A DNA stretch of 64,000 bases, taken from contig NZ_SGVY01000001.1 in NCBI RefSeq assembly GCF_004535825.1, forward strand, positions 1-64,000, written 5' to 3'. The notes under the pieces were generated by a model that saw only the letters and a list, made by a program, of their open reading frames with translations, had not been told where the DNA came from and did no database searches. This DNA comes from Segatella hominis (lineage in GTDB: Bacteria; Bacteroidota; Bacteroidia; Bacteroidales; Bacteroidaceae). Positions 46,312 through 55,015 of the stretch are shown here, piece after piece. A program made the position numbers and the translations under genes. Each line of letters opens with the position of its first letter. The first letter of the stretch is position 1.

Positions 46312-46962
46312 ATGAAGATACTTCCAGAAGAGCAATATAAATATGTAAAGCTTTTACTTCCAGATGGAAGCAAAGCTGAAGGGCATGAAGTTTTGCTGCA
46401 CGCCTGTTGCGCCCCATGTTCATCTGCCATTGTAGAATGTATGTTGCGCAATGGTATGAAACCAACTGTTTTTTTTTCTAATAGCAATATCTACCCATTT
46501 CAAGAATATGAAACCCGCAAGCAGGAAATCATCCGTTTTCTTGCCCAACAGGGAGTTCCGTACATTGAAGACGAATATGACCATGACGAATGGAGAAAAG
46601 CCGTCACAGGGCTTGAAAATGAACCAGAACGCGGTTCAAGATGCTCCGTATGCTTTCAATTTCGCCTAAAAAGAGCAGCTGCCTACGCTCAAACGCACGG
46701 AATACATCTACTGACAACAACTCTGGCTTCATCGCGCTGGAAGAATATCAGACAGATAGATATGGCTGGACATATTGCCGTAGAAGACTGCCCTGATGTG
46801 GAATGGTGGGAACAAAACTGGCGAAAAGGAGGACTTCAGATGAGACGCAATGAACTCCTCCATATCAACGATTTCTATAACCAGCTTTATTGCGGTTGCG
46901 AATTCAGTCTTGCTTCCTCCAACGCAATGAACAAAGAAACGGATCATCGAGAGAAAGAATAA
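46312..46962 (+). CDS. queH: epoxyqueuosine reductase QueH
   Basis: Last step of queuosine synthesis in tRNA, the non-cobalamin alternative to QueG. The protein has 216 residues. The iron-sulfur and metal-binding cysteines lie in HACCAPCSSAIVE (N-terminal) and GSRCSVCFQFRLKRAA (middle); FFSNSNIYPFQEYETRK and YCGCEFSL are also diagnostic of the family (DUF208). A ncRNA/attenuator-like unit and short repeats lie upstream. A very long hairpin terminator follows at 46998-47063. Confidence 0.94.
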   Translation: MKILPEEQYKYVKLLLPDGSKAEGHEVLLHACCAPCSSAIVECMLRNGMKPTVFFSNSNIYPFQEYETRKQEIIRFLAQQGVPYIEDEYDHDEWRKAVTGLENEPERGSRCSVCFQFRLKRAAAYAQTHGIHLLTTTLASSRWKNIRQIDMAGHIAVEDCPDVEWWEQNWRKGGLQMRRNELLHINDFYNQLYCGCEFSLASSNAMNKETDHREKE

Positions 46963-46997
46963 AAAAGGAGAAAGGGAGGAAAGAAGCGAAGGAAAGG

Positions 46998-47063
46998 AAA
47001 AACATAACTATAATAAAAATGCCCGGTTTTAAAAACTGGGCATTTTTATTATAGTTATGTTTT
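46998..47063. terminator. exceptionally long palindromic terminator after queH
   Basis: The arms are perfectly complementary over about 25 bp (AACATAACTATAATAAAAAT plus GCCC and flanks), then G-U and GTTTT/AAAAC pairs extend to about 30 bp, with a tiny loop near 47031. A/T runs flank both ends, so it can act on both strands. Confidence 0.85.
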
Positions 47064-47199
47064 CAAGATTTTTTTAGTAAAGTTCTTCTGCACAAAAAAT
47101 CATGTTCAACTTGTTTCACAAGAAGCCTATTCTTGAGAGAAAAGACCTTTTTTGAGTTTCTTCTTGAGACAACGATTTCTTAAGAGAAATACCGGCTGA

Positions 47200-48864
47200 T
47201 TAAGACAAGCCGGTAATTTCACCATTAACAACATCAATACGTTCTGCCTGAGGACTCTTTGGCAAACCAGGCATACGCATGATAGGACCTGCAATGACAA
47301 CGATCATCTCAGCACCCATATTAACTGTAATATCGCGTACATGCAATTCAAAGCCATCTGTAGGACCATAGGCCTTCGCATCAGTAGAGAAGCTATACTG
47401 TGTCTTAGCGATACAAACTGGGAATTTCTCTGCACCCAACTTCTTGATTTCATCTATCATAGCCTTGGCAGAATCACTCAAGGTTACACTACCTGCTCCA
47501 TAAAGATTGAAAGCAACAGACTCGATTTTCTTCTCCACAGATTCATCATCACCATAAGCCAGATAAAGAGGCGAAGAAGGACGCTCATCAATAGTCTTCA
47601 CTACCAATTCCGCCAATTCCACAGCTCCCTTTCCACCTTCAGCAAAGGCACTGTTAACGGCAAAACCGCAACCCATTTCTTCACAATGCTTACGAAGCAC
47701 CTCAATCTCCTCGTCTGTATCAGTAGCAAACTTATTGAAGGCAATGACAACTGTCTGACCGAAACTCTGCAAGTTTCTGACATGCTTATCAAGATTCCAA
47801 TAACCATTCTCCATACCAGCGATATTTGGTTCCTTGATATCTTCCAAAGCCACTCCACCATGCATCTTCAGCGCTTGAAGAGTAACGACCAGCACAGTCA
47901 GGTCTGGCTGCAATCCAGTTTTACGGCATTTGATATCATAGAACTTCTCTGCACCCAGATCAGCACCGAATCCAGCCTCAGTAATAGCATAGTCGCCGTA
48001 TTCAAGAGCAGCGGCTGTAGCCATTACAGAATTACATCCGTGGGCAATATTGGCAAAAGGACCACAGTGTACGAAAGCAGGCGTTCCCTCAGTAGTCTGT
48101 ACGAGATTTGGCTTCAACGCATCCAGCAACAATGCCACGATACTACCACCTACTCCCATATCTTTCACTGTGAAAGGCTTGTCGTCCTCAGTAATACCAA
48201 GCAGGATATTGTCGATGCGGCGGCGGAGATCATCGATACTTGTGGCAAAACACATGATGGCCATAATCTCAGAAGCAGGAGTAATATCAAAGCCTGTTTC
48301 TGTCTCAATGCCATTCTTATCGCCAAGACCGGTGATGATGCGGCGCAAACCACGATCATTTACATCCATCACGCGGCGCCAGAGAATCTTCTTGAGCTTG
48401 AATCCTTCAGCCTCGTGCTGATAACGGTAGTTGTCGAGAAGGGCAGCAATCATATTGTTGGCTTCAGTAATAGCATGGAAATCGCCTGTAAAATGGAGAT
48501 TGATTTTATCCATAGGAAGCACCTGAGCATAGCCACCGCCAGCAGCTCCACCCTTCATACCAAAACAAGGACCCAGCGAAGGTTCTCTGAGAGCCACCAC
48601 AGCATTCTTGCCAATCTTCTGCATACCAAGTGCCAGACCCACGCTCACCGTAGTCTTACCATTGCCTGCCTTGGTTGGACTGATAGCAGTAACAAGGATA
48701 AGATGATGACCGGCAAACTTCTCTTTGTCAATAGCCCCGGTAGTCACCTTAGCAATATATCTACCATAATTTTCGATTTGGTCCTCATGAAGACCCAGTT
48801 CTGCTGCCACGTCGTTGATAGGACGCAACTTTACTGATTTTGCAATTTCAATATCCGATAACAT
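47200..48864 (-). CDS. fhs: formate-tetrahydrofolate ligase
   Basis: Makes 10-formyl-THF from formate, THF and ATP for purine synthesis and one-carbon metabolism. The 554 residues match the family. The P-loop is [18 protein letters not shown]; other marks are [22 protein letters not shown] (quote kept short), [24 protein letters not shown], and [12 protein letters not shown]. The downstream neighbour in transcription is absent; pyrD lies upstream with a 75-nt gap, so co-transcription with the pyr genes is possible. Confidence 0.97.
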   Translation of the reverse strand: MLSDIEIAKSVKLRPINDVAAELGLHEDQIENYGRYIAKVTTGAIDKEKFAGHHLILVTAISPTKAGNGKTTVSVGLALGMQKIGKNAVVALREPSLGPCFGMKGGAAGGGYAQVLPMDKINLHFTGDFHAITEANNMIAALLDNYRYQHEAEGFKLKKILWRRVMDVNDRGLRRIITGLGDKNGIETETGFDITPASEIMAIMCFATSIDDLRRRIDNILLGITEDDKPFTVKDMGVGGSIVALLLDALKPNLVQTTEGTPAFVHCGPFANIAHGCNSVMATAAALEYGDYAITEAGFGADLGAEKFYDIKCRKTGLQPDLTVLVVTLQALKMHGGVALEDIKEPNIAGMENGYWNLDKHVRNLQSFGQTVVIAFNKFATDTDEEIEVLRKHCEEMGCGFAVNSAFAEGGKGAVELAELVVKTIDERPSSPLYLAYGDDESVEKKIESVAFNLYGAGSVTLSDSAKAMIDEIKKLGAEKFPVCIAKTQYSFSTDAKAYGPTDGFELHVRDITVNMGAEMIVVIAGPIMRMPGLPKSPQAERIDVVNGEITGLS

Positions 48865-48938
48865 TATCTTTATAAAAAGTTATATTATATGTTAGAAAGT
48901 TCTGATTGCCTGATAGCACGAGTTTAGCCAACATTCGA

Positions 48939-49847
48939 TTACTTGATGGCGCCAATGATTTCATGTACCGAAGTACAACCATGCTGGTCGAGCCAGTCAT
49001 TGATTCCGTCTTTCACCTTCTTGGTCACAGCTGGGTCAACGAAGTTAGCCGTACCGATTTCGATGGCAGTAGCTCCACACATCAGGAATTCGATAGCATC
49101 CTTGGCAGTAGAGATTCCTCCCAGTCCCACTACAGGAATTTTCACAGCATGAGCCACATCATAAACCATACGCAGAGCCACAGGCTTGACACATGGTCCG
49201 CTCAGTCCACCCGTACGGATGCTCAACAGTGGCTGTCGCTTTTCAATATCTACCGCCATTCCCATCAGTGTATTGATGAGAGAAACAGAATCTGCACCCT
49301 CAGCCTCACAAGCTCTTGCGATATCAGCAATATTGGTAACATTAGGCGAGAGCTTTACGATGAGGGGCTTGTGATAAACCTGGCGCACAGCCTTCACCAC
49401 ACTGGAAGCCCCCTCGCAAGTCACTCCGAAAGCCATTCCCCCATCCTTCACATTAGGACAAGAGATGTTGAGTTCAATAGCAGGAATCTTATCCAGTTCA
49501 TTGATACGAGCAGCACAGGCAGCATAACTCTCAGGAGAATGCCCCGAAACATTGACAATCATATTTGTGTCAATGTCCTTAATCTGCGGATAGATGTTTT
49601 TGCAGAAATAATCCACACCTTTGTTCTGCAGTCCCACACAATTGAGCATGCCCTGTGGAGTTTCAGCCATACGAGGATAATCATTACCCTCACGCGATTC
49701 CAAAGTAGTACCTTTCACGATAATACCACCGATTTCTTCCAATGGTACGAAATCGGCAAATTCCAGACCATATCCGAATGTGCCGGAAGCTGTCATTACC
49801 GGGTTCTTCAACTTCAGATTATGTATATTTACATTTAATGATGCCAT
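48939..49847 (-). CDS. pyrD: dihydroorotate dehydrogenase, catalytic subunit (class 1B)
   Basis: FMN enzyme oxidising dihydroorotate to orotate in pyrimidine synthesis. The 302 residues are a class 1B catalytic subunit: catalytic cysteine in [17 protein letters not shown]-binding [38 protein letters not shown] and [11 protein letters not shown]. The class 1B form needs the PyrK subunit, encoded 60 nt upstream on the same strand. The start codon ATG at 49847 follows an AT-rich stretch. Confidence 0.97.
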   Translation of the reverse strand: MASLNVNIHNLKLKNPVMTASGTFGYGLEFADFVPLEEIGGIIVKGTTLESREGNDYPRMAETPQGMLNCVGLQNKGVDYFCKNIYPQIKDIDTNMIVNVSGHSPESYAACAARINELDKIPAIELNISCPNVKDGGMAFGVTCEGASSVVKAVRQVYHKPLIVKLSPNVTNIADIARACEAEGADSVSLINTLMGMAVDIEKRQPLLSIRTGGLSGPCVKPVALRMVYDVAHAVKIPVVGLGGISTAKDAIEFLMCGATAIEIGTANFVDPAVTKKVKDGINDWLDQHGCTSVHEIIGAIK

Positions 49848-49907
49848 AACAATAATAATATATTACATTTGCGTTCTGATTTTCTTCAAACGCTCGGTTG
49901 ATTTAAT

Positions 49908-50684
49908 TTACAAATTCCAAAGAAGTTTCTTAGTATTGAAAACCGGTCCTTCCTTGCAGACGCAAAGATTTCCCTTGGTAGTTTTCTCCACACAGCAGAG
50001 ACAAGCGCCCAGACCGCAGGCCATCATGTTCTCCAGTGAAACCTCGCACTCCACGTTGGCCTTCTGCGCATACTTAGCCACGCTCACCATCATCGGCTTA
50101 GGACCACAGGAAGAAATCATATCGAAGCTCTCATGCTGCAAAACAGAATGGTTGGTTACAAATCCCTGTTCGCCAGCACTGCCATCCTCGGTAGTAATAC
50201 ATACTCTTCCGATTTTAGCAAATTCATCAAGTTCGAGCAGATCAGTTGCCTTTCTTGCACCGAGGAGGAAGATAGGTTCAGCCCCCATATCCTTGATGCA
50301 TTTTCCGAAATAGAGCAAAGGAGCCACACCAACACCACCACCCACAAGAAGGAATTTCTGTCCTGCTTCTGCAGGCATGGAAAATCCATTGCCCAATGGA
50401 AGCACACAGTTGAGATAATCGCCAGCCTGGAGATTACCCAACTGACGAGTACCATTACCAATCATGGCAACGAGCAACCAAAGTTCATTTCTGTCACGAT
50501 CTACAAAATTGATGGAGATAGGTCGGCGCAACATGGTATTAGGTTCATGCTCCACCTTGACTTCTACAAATTGTCCAGGACACATTTCAGGAAGTGGCTT
50601 ATCATCGGTAAGCTTAATCAAAACATGCTTGTCACTCAATGATTCCACTGAAACCACTTTAAGATCTATAATGTACTTTTTCAT
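49908..50684 (-). CDS. pyrK: dihydroorotate dehydrogenase, electron-transfer subunit
   Basis: FAD and [2Fe-2S] subunit that moves electrons from PyrD to NAD. The start is taken at ATG 50684 (258 residues); the frame upstream begins with GTG. The ferredoxin-reductase-like domain has RRPISINF (FAD), GNGFSMP and LVGGGVGVAPLLYFGK (NAD). The iron-sulfur cysteines are in MACGLGACLCCVEK and CVCKEGPVF. The gene precedes pyrD and is transcribed from the promoter at 50814-50844 through a structured leader of about 120 nt. Confidence 0.96.
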   Translation of the reverse strand: MKKYIIDLKVVSVESLSDKHVLIKLTDDKPLPEMCPGQFVEVKVEHEPNTMLRRPISINFVDRDRNELWLLVAMIGNGTRQLGNLQAGDYLNCVLPLGNGFSMPAEAGQKFLLVGGGVGVAPLLYFGKCIKDMGAEPIFLLGARKATDLLELDEFAKIGRVCITTEDGSAGEQGFVTNHSVLQHESFDMISSCGPKPMMVSVAKYAQKANVECEVSLENMMACGLGACLCCVEKTTKGNLCVCKEGPVFNTKKLLWNL

Positions 50685-50689
50685 CACTA

Positions 50690-50812
50690 CGATTTAATAT
50701 GTTTCTTGTTCGACTACTTTTGGCTGCATTCAGCCTATATGATTTACTTACTGCCCAGCATGATTTTCCATCGTCCCGGATGAGGTTACCGGGCAAAAAT
50801 CAGAAGCATGAT
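50690..50812 (-). promoter_or_regulatory. structured pyrK leader, possible attenuator or riboregulator
   Basis: The leader RNA can form CCCGG-UAACCUCAU-CCGGG, or alternatively pair GCCCGG with the later CUGGGC; UGAUUUU and AAAAUCA can enclose the first hairpin. AUCAUGCU occurs twice. A GGCU-GAAUGC-AGCC hairpin precedes the start codon. I do not recognise a known riboswitch class. Confidence 0.55.
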
Positions 50813-50813
50813 G

Positions 50814-50844
50814 CAAAGGTAATGCAATTTTTCGACAATACAAA
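50814..50844 (-). promoter_or_regulatory. exact Bacteroidota promoter of pyrK-pyrD
   Basis: Minus-strand TACCTTTG 50814-50821 and TTTG 50841-50844 with a 19-nt spacer; start of transcription near 50807. Confidence 0.8.
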
Positions 50845-50880
50845 AGAAAATACACATATTTTATTTTTATAGAGGAAAAA

Positions 50881-50922
50881 GATGCAGAATCACACCCTGA
50901 GGAATGATTCTGCATCTTTTTT
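50881..50922. terminator. bidirectional terminator downstream of HTH gene
   Basis: GATGCAGAATCA 50881-50892 pairs perfectly with TGATTCTGCATC 50905-50916; T6 on the plus strand and T5 on the minus strand. The spacer 50923-51187 beyond it shows no gene, only scattered CATTCTGA-like words. Confidence 0.85.
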
Positions 50923-51187
50923 AAAAGAACGAAATATTCAATTCTGAAGAATGATGAAGGACATCATGAATGCCTCTTCACGGAAATACAAGCCATCGTC
51001 AAGACGTCATTCTGACCATCATCTGATATTTCATTCAGCCCCCATCAGGGTGCAATTCTGACAATGATTCAAACATCATTTCTGATCTTAGCCAGATTTT
51101 AATCATACCATTGTCGGCGTCTATACAACCGATATAGAGACTATGATTTCGACATTATTTTGCCTTCAATGCAAAACGACATTGTGA

Positions 51188-51736
51188 CTACTTTTTGGGA
51201 ACAAATGTCTCCCAGGTCTGATCATCATAGAAGATACGAATTTCGGTAATTTTTCGCTGAGGCTTGTCAATATATTTCACATTCTCGTGAGGCTGATTTT
51301 TTGGTGTATGATTTACACCGGGCATATTAGGCTGATCAAAAAGCGAGCCTTGATGCATCTGTGAAGAGGCTGCTGAAGACTCATTGGAAGATGAAGCACG
51401 AGAAGAAGCTTCAGCGGCAGACAGAGATGCATCGTCATCAAAGTCAAAAGCCAGTCCACCGATGGCAGGAGAAGAATCTAGCGAACTTGAAGCTGGAGTA
51501 GAGGAAGCATCATTCTGATTCTCATTTTCTATATACATAGGAGGAGTTCCATAGAGCAACCATTCGAGTCTTACCTGAGGAAACTTTTTGTGAATGGCGT
51601 CTATGTGATTGAGCGTCGGTTTTGTACGATCATTAAAAATACTGCTCAGCGAAGCCTCACCAATTCCCGTAAGCTGCGAGAAACTTTTCTGGGTGAGATG
51701 CTGATCTTCCATGATAAGTCTGATTCTATCTTTCAT
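51188..51736 (-). CDS. helix-turn-helix (XRE-like) protein with Ser-rich linker
   Basis: Start set at ATG 51736 (MKDRIRLIMEDQHLTQKSFS), 182 residues. Residues 1-66 are a lambda-repressor-like HTH (QKSFSQLTGIGEASLSSIFNDRTKPTLNHI) followed by FPQVRLEWLLYGTPPMY, as in HTH proteins of phage-repressor type. A Ser/Ala/Asp-rich, probably disordered linker (about 75-135) leads to a conserved-looking tail EIRIFYDDQTWETFVPKK. A single regulator with a long structured leader and an AT-rich island upstream; target unknown. Not obviously phage-linked, as no phage genes are near. Confidence 0.82.
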   Translation of the reverse strand: MKDRIRLIMEDQHLTQKSFSQLTGIGEASLSSIFNDRTKPTLNHIDAIHKKFPQVRLEWLLYGTPPMYIENENQNDASSTPASSSLDSSPAIGGLAFDFDDDASLSAAEASSRASSSNESSAASSQMHQGSLFDQPNMPGVNHTPKNQPHENVKYIDKPQRKITEIRIFYDDQTWETFVPKK

Positions 51737-51764
51737 ATCTTTAACTTGTAGAAATTTACATTTA

Positions 51765-51883
51765 TTAAGTTTTCTAAAGACCCACCAGAAGCCCCCTAAA
51801 AGCCATCTGTGGAATATGCAATTTCGGAACAATGGGTCTCATAGGGCTAAAAAAGCCCTCTTTTCTTAGACTTTACAAAGATA
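51765..51883 (-). promoter_or_regulatory. promoter and folded leader of HTH gene
   Basis: Minus-strand TATCTTTG at 51876-51883. The leader of about 130 nt contains AGGGC-UUUUUUA-GCCCU (51844-51860) and a longer hairpin closing GAGACCCA with TGGGTCTT. Confidence 0.55.
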
Positions 51884-52790
51884 AAACTTTTTTTGGGAAT
51901 AAAAGAAAAATCTAAAGATTATTTGCATTTTTAAACTTTAGATTTCAATATTTATATTTATAAAAGTAATCTATAAAAGTCGGTTTTATGGTTTATATTT
52001 ATAAATCTACATTTGTAATTCTATCTATTTTACAAAGAATTAGTTTAATAAAACTATATAATCTACTGGGTTATCCATGTTTAGAACCTAATAATATCGT
52101 AGTTTTATGCGGTTTATGCAAAGTTTAAGATTCAAGCAATGAATTTCACCCTTTTTATTTCTAACTAAAAAAGTTAAAATATTGGTTTTCAGTTACTTAC
52201 AAACACAATAATATCTACGTATATTTATACACTTTAGAATATTAAACACTCTATTTATATTTATATTTATAAATATGAATAAATAAAAATCATATTAAGT
52301 TTTCAAGATTTATGATTTTAAATTTTAAATTCCATTTCTGTTTACATATTTAAATAACTAAACTTTTAAATCATAAACCTTGCTAAATGTTAACGCTAAA
52401 TTTTAGAAAATCTAAAATGCTCTATTTTTCTGTTTTTCTCGTTCTCGCAGACGAGTCCGAATCTACTCTTAAATTCGAGAGTTTTGAACCATCTAAAATT
52501 AAGAAAAGATACGTAACATACTGATTTTCTGCTATTTACGCAAGAAATATCCCTTCAAGATAAAGCAAGAATATAGCTCAGAAAAGTGCAAAAATAAGTA
52601 AAATATAGGCAAAAATCCTCCTTTGAAACCATTTTCAAGCCTATAAAATCCCCATAAACAGACTAAAACTTCCCAAATTTACATTTTTCAAGCCCTCTCT
52701 CTCGACAATTGGGAAAGAGACAGCCTCAATGGTCTTGAGATAAACAAGTAAAAAACCCCTCATCCCACCCTACCAGATCTGGGTGAAAAA
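51884..52790. other. AT-rich gene-free island
   Basis: About 0.9 kb with no supported gene on either strand. It is strongly AT-rich, with repeated ATTTATATTTATAAA-type words (near 51949, 51991 and 52253), one DnaA-box-like TTATCCATG at 52071 and a 9-bp direct repeat TTTATGCGG/TTTATGCAA at 52104-52121. Two small hairpins occur near 52440-52490. The evidence is too thin to call an origin. Confidence 0.5.
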
Positions 52791-52797
52791 AACAAAA

Positions 52798-52827
52798 AAG
52801 AGGTGATTCCTTATCGGATCACCTCTT
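52798..52827 (-). terminator. rho-independent terminator of holA
   Basis: Minus-strand AAGAGGTGA ... TCACCTCTT (12 bp including G-U) followed by T6. Confidence 0.75.
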
Positions 52828-52970
52828 CAATATGCTGTCAGAAAACGAGGAAAAAACAATCCCCCACCCTTCATAAACTGAAAACTCAGCTTAGAAAACA
52901 TGGTTCAGGAGCAGGCTCATTTCTCAGAAAAACCTCCTCAAAAATGAAGAATTTGAGAGCTTCCACATCA

Positions 52971-53999
52971 TTAGTGAAGAATGAAGAAAATCAATTCTTT
53001 CATGAGTTCACCAGCCGAAGTATTCGGATTGCTGATACCTTTGCTCTTTGCATCCACCTCTCTAAATTTATCGATAATCTGCATTACCTTCACTCCTTTA
53101 TAGTTTCTCATTCCTGTGATATAATCACGCACAGCCCAAGTTGACTTCAAATCCAGGAATAATGAAAGCGCTTTTTCATCCTGTTTATTGGGTGCATAAT
53201 AAGCCAGCATCAGATTTTGGAAATAAGAAAAGAGCATCGGGAGTAAAGCAAAAAGCGAACCACTCTTCGGATTGCTGTCAAAATAGTTGATAATTTGATT
53301 TGCTTTGAAAACATCACGGTTTACAATCGCATTTCTCAATTCGAAGGCATTAAAATCCTTGCTCACACCAATCACCTTTTCCACCTGTTCCGGAGTCACT
53401 CTCCTATCATTCTCAGGAAGAGAAATCAGAAGCTTGTCGAGTTCAGAAGTCAGTCGATGTAAATCAGCACCGATGTGATCAGCCACCATCTGGGTGGCCT
53501 TCGGTTCGATGGTTGCCTTCTGCTGTTTCATATAAGTTTCTATAAAACCAGGCAATTGATAGTCTTTGAGTTTTTTTCCTTCAAAGACCACACCAATCTG
53601 TTCGGCGCGCGGAACCAACTTTTTTCTTCGATCAATACTTCCGTTTTTGTAGCTCATCACAAAGATGGTTGATTTTACAGGATTTTCGAAGTACTTCTCG
53701 ATTGCATCAAAATTCTTCAAATTTTGAGCTTCTTTCAAAATCACCACCCGATGCTCAGCCATCATAGGATACCCTTTGCACTGATCAACAACTTGCGAAG
53801 CTGTCGTGTCCGCTCCAAAAAGAATCACTTGATTGAAGTTTTTTTCTTCCGGCTGAAGCACATTTTCTGTGATATAATCACATAGCTTATCTATATAAAA
53901 AGACTCATCTCCCATCAGGATATAGACGGGAAAATAGATTTGAGCCTTAAGATCTTTCATGATCGACTCGTAACTATTTGCTTGTTTTTTTTCTGCCAT
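52971..53999 (-). CDS. holA: DNA polymerase III subunit delta
   Basis: Clamp-loader subunit that opens the sliding clamp. The start at ATG 53999 (MAEKKQANSYESIMKDL) gives 342 residues, near the family norm; the frame can extend to ATG 54056, which also lies downstream of a promoter element. Family features are YILMGDESFYIDKLCDYI (modified AAA+ N-terminus), RVVILKEAQNL, KNFDAIEKYF and the helical C-terminal collar (AIVNRDVFKANQIINYFD, LLPMLFSYFQNLMLAYY). Located divergently from the HSDR_N gene, as is common in Bacteroidota. Confidence 0.92.
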   Translation of the reverse strand: MAEKKQANSYESIMKDLKAQIYFPVYILMGDESFYIDKLCDYITENVLQPEEKNFNQVILFGADTTASQVVDQCKGYPMMAEHRVVILKEAQNLKNFDAIEKYFENPVKSTIFVMSYKNGSIDRRKKLVPRAEQIGVVFEGKKLKDYQLPGFIETYMKQQKATIEPKATQMVADHIGADLHRLTSELDKLLISLPENDRRVTPEQVEKVIGVSKDFNAFELRNAIVNRDVFKANQIINYFDSNPKSGSLFALLPMLFSYFQNLMLAYYAPNKQDEKALSLFLDLKSTWAVRDYITGMRNYKGVKVMQIIDKFREVDAKSKGISNPNTSAGELMKELIFFILH

Positions 54000-54014
54000 T
54001 CCGATATTTTTTTG

Positions 54015-54022
54015 TATCTTTG
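54015..54022 (+). promoter_or_regulatory. plus-strand -7 element facing the HSDR_N gene
   Basis: TATCTTTG on the plus strand overlaps the 5' end of holA; the matching minus-strand TACCTTTG for holA is at 54077-54084, so the two transcripts would overlap by about 60 nt. Confidence 0.45.
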
Positions 54023-54076
54023 CAATGCCTTTTTCGCAGATTGCGGAGCAAAGCATAAGCTATTATTAATTGCATA

Positions 54077-54084
54077 CAAAGGTA
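54077..54084 (-). promoter_or_regulatory. -7 promoter element of holA
   Basis: Minus-strand TACCTTTG; start of transcription near 54070. Confidence 0.55.
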
Positions 54085-54101
54085 CAAAATAATTTTGAAA
54101 C

Positions 54102-54203
54102 TATATATAATTAGGTATAGGAAATCTTTCCTTTATATATAATAAGGTATATATATAATAAGGTATAGGAATTCTTTTCTATATATATAATAAGGTATAA
54201 GGA
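54102..54203. repeat. four copies of a TATATAATAAGGTATA motif
   Basis: Copies begin near 54102, 54134, 54150 and 54182; alternate copies are followed by AGGAA(A/T)TC-TTTC/TTTT. They lie directly upstream of the HSDR_N ATG and include an AAGGTATAAGGAG ribosome-binding-like end. Confidence 0.65.
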
Positions 54204-54229
54204 GCATTTCCTCAAAAAGAAAGATAGAC

Positions 54230-54688
54230 ATGACAAGATTGAATCTTCCCCCATTTGAAATCAAGTTGCGCGGCACCAAAGCGCAACCTCAGATATTCGA
54301 TATTCTGAGAAAAAAATATATTGCGCTCACTCCAGAAGAATGGGTGCGGCAGCATTTCGTCCACTTTCTGGTAGAACACAAGGGCTATCCTGCAGCACTC
54401 ATGGCAAATGAAATCCAACTGAAAGTGGGTGAAAAAACACTTCGGGCAGACAGTGTACTCTACTCCAGAGACCTGAAACCAAGAATGATTATAGAATACA
54501 AAGCTCCTCATATTCCCATCACACAAAAAGTATTCGACCAGATTTCCATATATAATATGCTCCTCCATGTTGATTACTTAGTGGTAAGTAATGGGCTGCA
54601 ACACTATATTTGCAAAATGGATTATAACGATAAAAAATATTTATTCTTAGAGGATATTCCGGATTACGAAGAATTATTGACAGAATAA
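54230..54688 (+). CDS. HSDR_N (type I restriction enzyme R N-terminal) domain protein, PD-(D/E)XK-like
   Basis: Stand-alone 152-residue protein. The fold is that of the HsdR N-terminal nuclease domain; catalytic-type residues D and E-x-K are visible in RADSVLYS and MIIEYKAP, preceded by a helix with EEWVRQHFVHFL. In restriction enzymes this domain cuts DNA, but here no helicase, methylase or specificity subunit is present. The pairing with holA is widespread in Bacteroidota, which suggests a housekeeping role in DNA metabolism rather than defence (inference). Confidence 0.82.
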   Translation: MTRLNLPPFEIKLRGTKAQPQIFDILRKKYIALTPEEWVRQHFVHFLVEHKGYPAALMANEIQLKVGEKTLRADSVLYSRDLKPRMIIEYKAPHIPITQKVFDQISIYNMLLHVDYLVVSNGLQHYICKMDYNDKKYLFLEDIPDYEELLTE

Positions 54689-54850
54689 AAAGAGAGAAGG
54701 GAGAAAAACCCCAGAACTTTATAGAAAATCGTTCCGTAATTCTCCCCTTTTAACCCCTTCATTTTTTGAGAATTTCCGGGCAACTGGCCAGCTGATTTGA
54801 AATTCGAGAAATATGAGCGGGTTATTTTTTTATAAAAAGTTCGATTTATT

Positions 54851-54881
54851 TTTGTACTCTCCACAAATTACATTATCTTTG
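54851..54881 (+). promoter_or_regulatory. exact Bacteroidota promoter of ugd
   Basis: TTTG 54851-54854, 19-nt spacer, TATCTTTG 54874-54881. Transcription from about 54888 makes the tandem repeats below part of the mRNA leader. The spacer 54689-54850 contains no gene. Confidence 0.8.
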
Positions 54882-54906
54882 CAGAGTTTATTTGGATTAA
54901 AACATT

Positions 54907-54988
54907 ATCTCAGACTAAAGGGATTGAAATATCATCTCAAACTAAAAGGGATTGAAATATGATCTCAGCCTAACGAGATTGAAACGTA
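54907..54988. repeat. three tandem 27-28-bp units in ugd leader
   Basis: Units at 54907-54933, 54934-54961 and 54962-54988, each ATCTCA(A/G)(A/C)CTAA..GATTGAAA. They are contiguous without spacers, so not a CRISPR array. Confidence 0.8.
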
Positions 54989-55015
54989 ATCTTTATTAAT
55001 ATGGTAAATCAAAAC

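Noticed and set aside
47341-48837. 498-codon plus-strand frame
   Set aside because: Exact antisense of fhs; long only because of codon bias in the true gene.
51884-52790. Chromosome replication origin
   Set aside because: Only one 7/9 DnaA-box match and no dnaA, dnaN or gidA neighbours; AT-richness alone is not enough.
54230-54688. Restriction-modification defence gene
   Set aside because: Only the HsdR N-terminal domain is present, with no helicase, methylase or specificity gene, and the holA pairing is a general feature of the phylum.
54907-54988. CRISPR-like array (GATTGAAA words)
   Set aside because: Units are contiguous 27-28-bp tandem repeats without spacers, and no cas gene is present.
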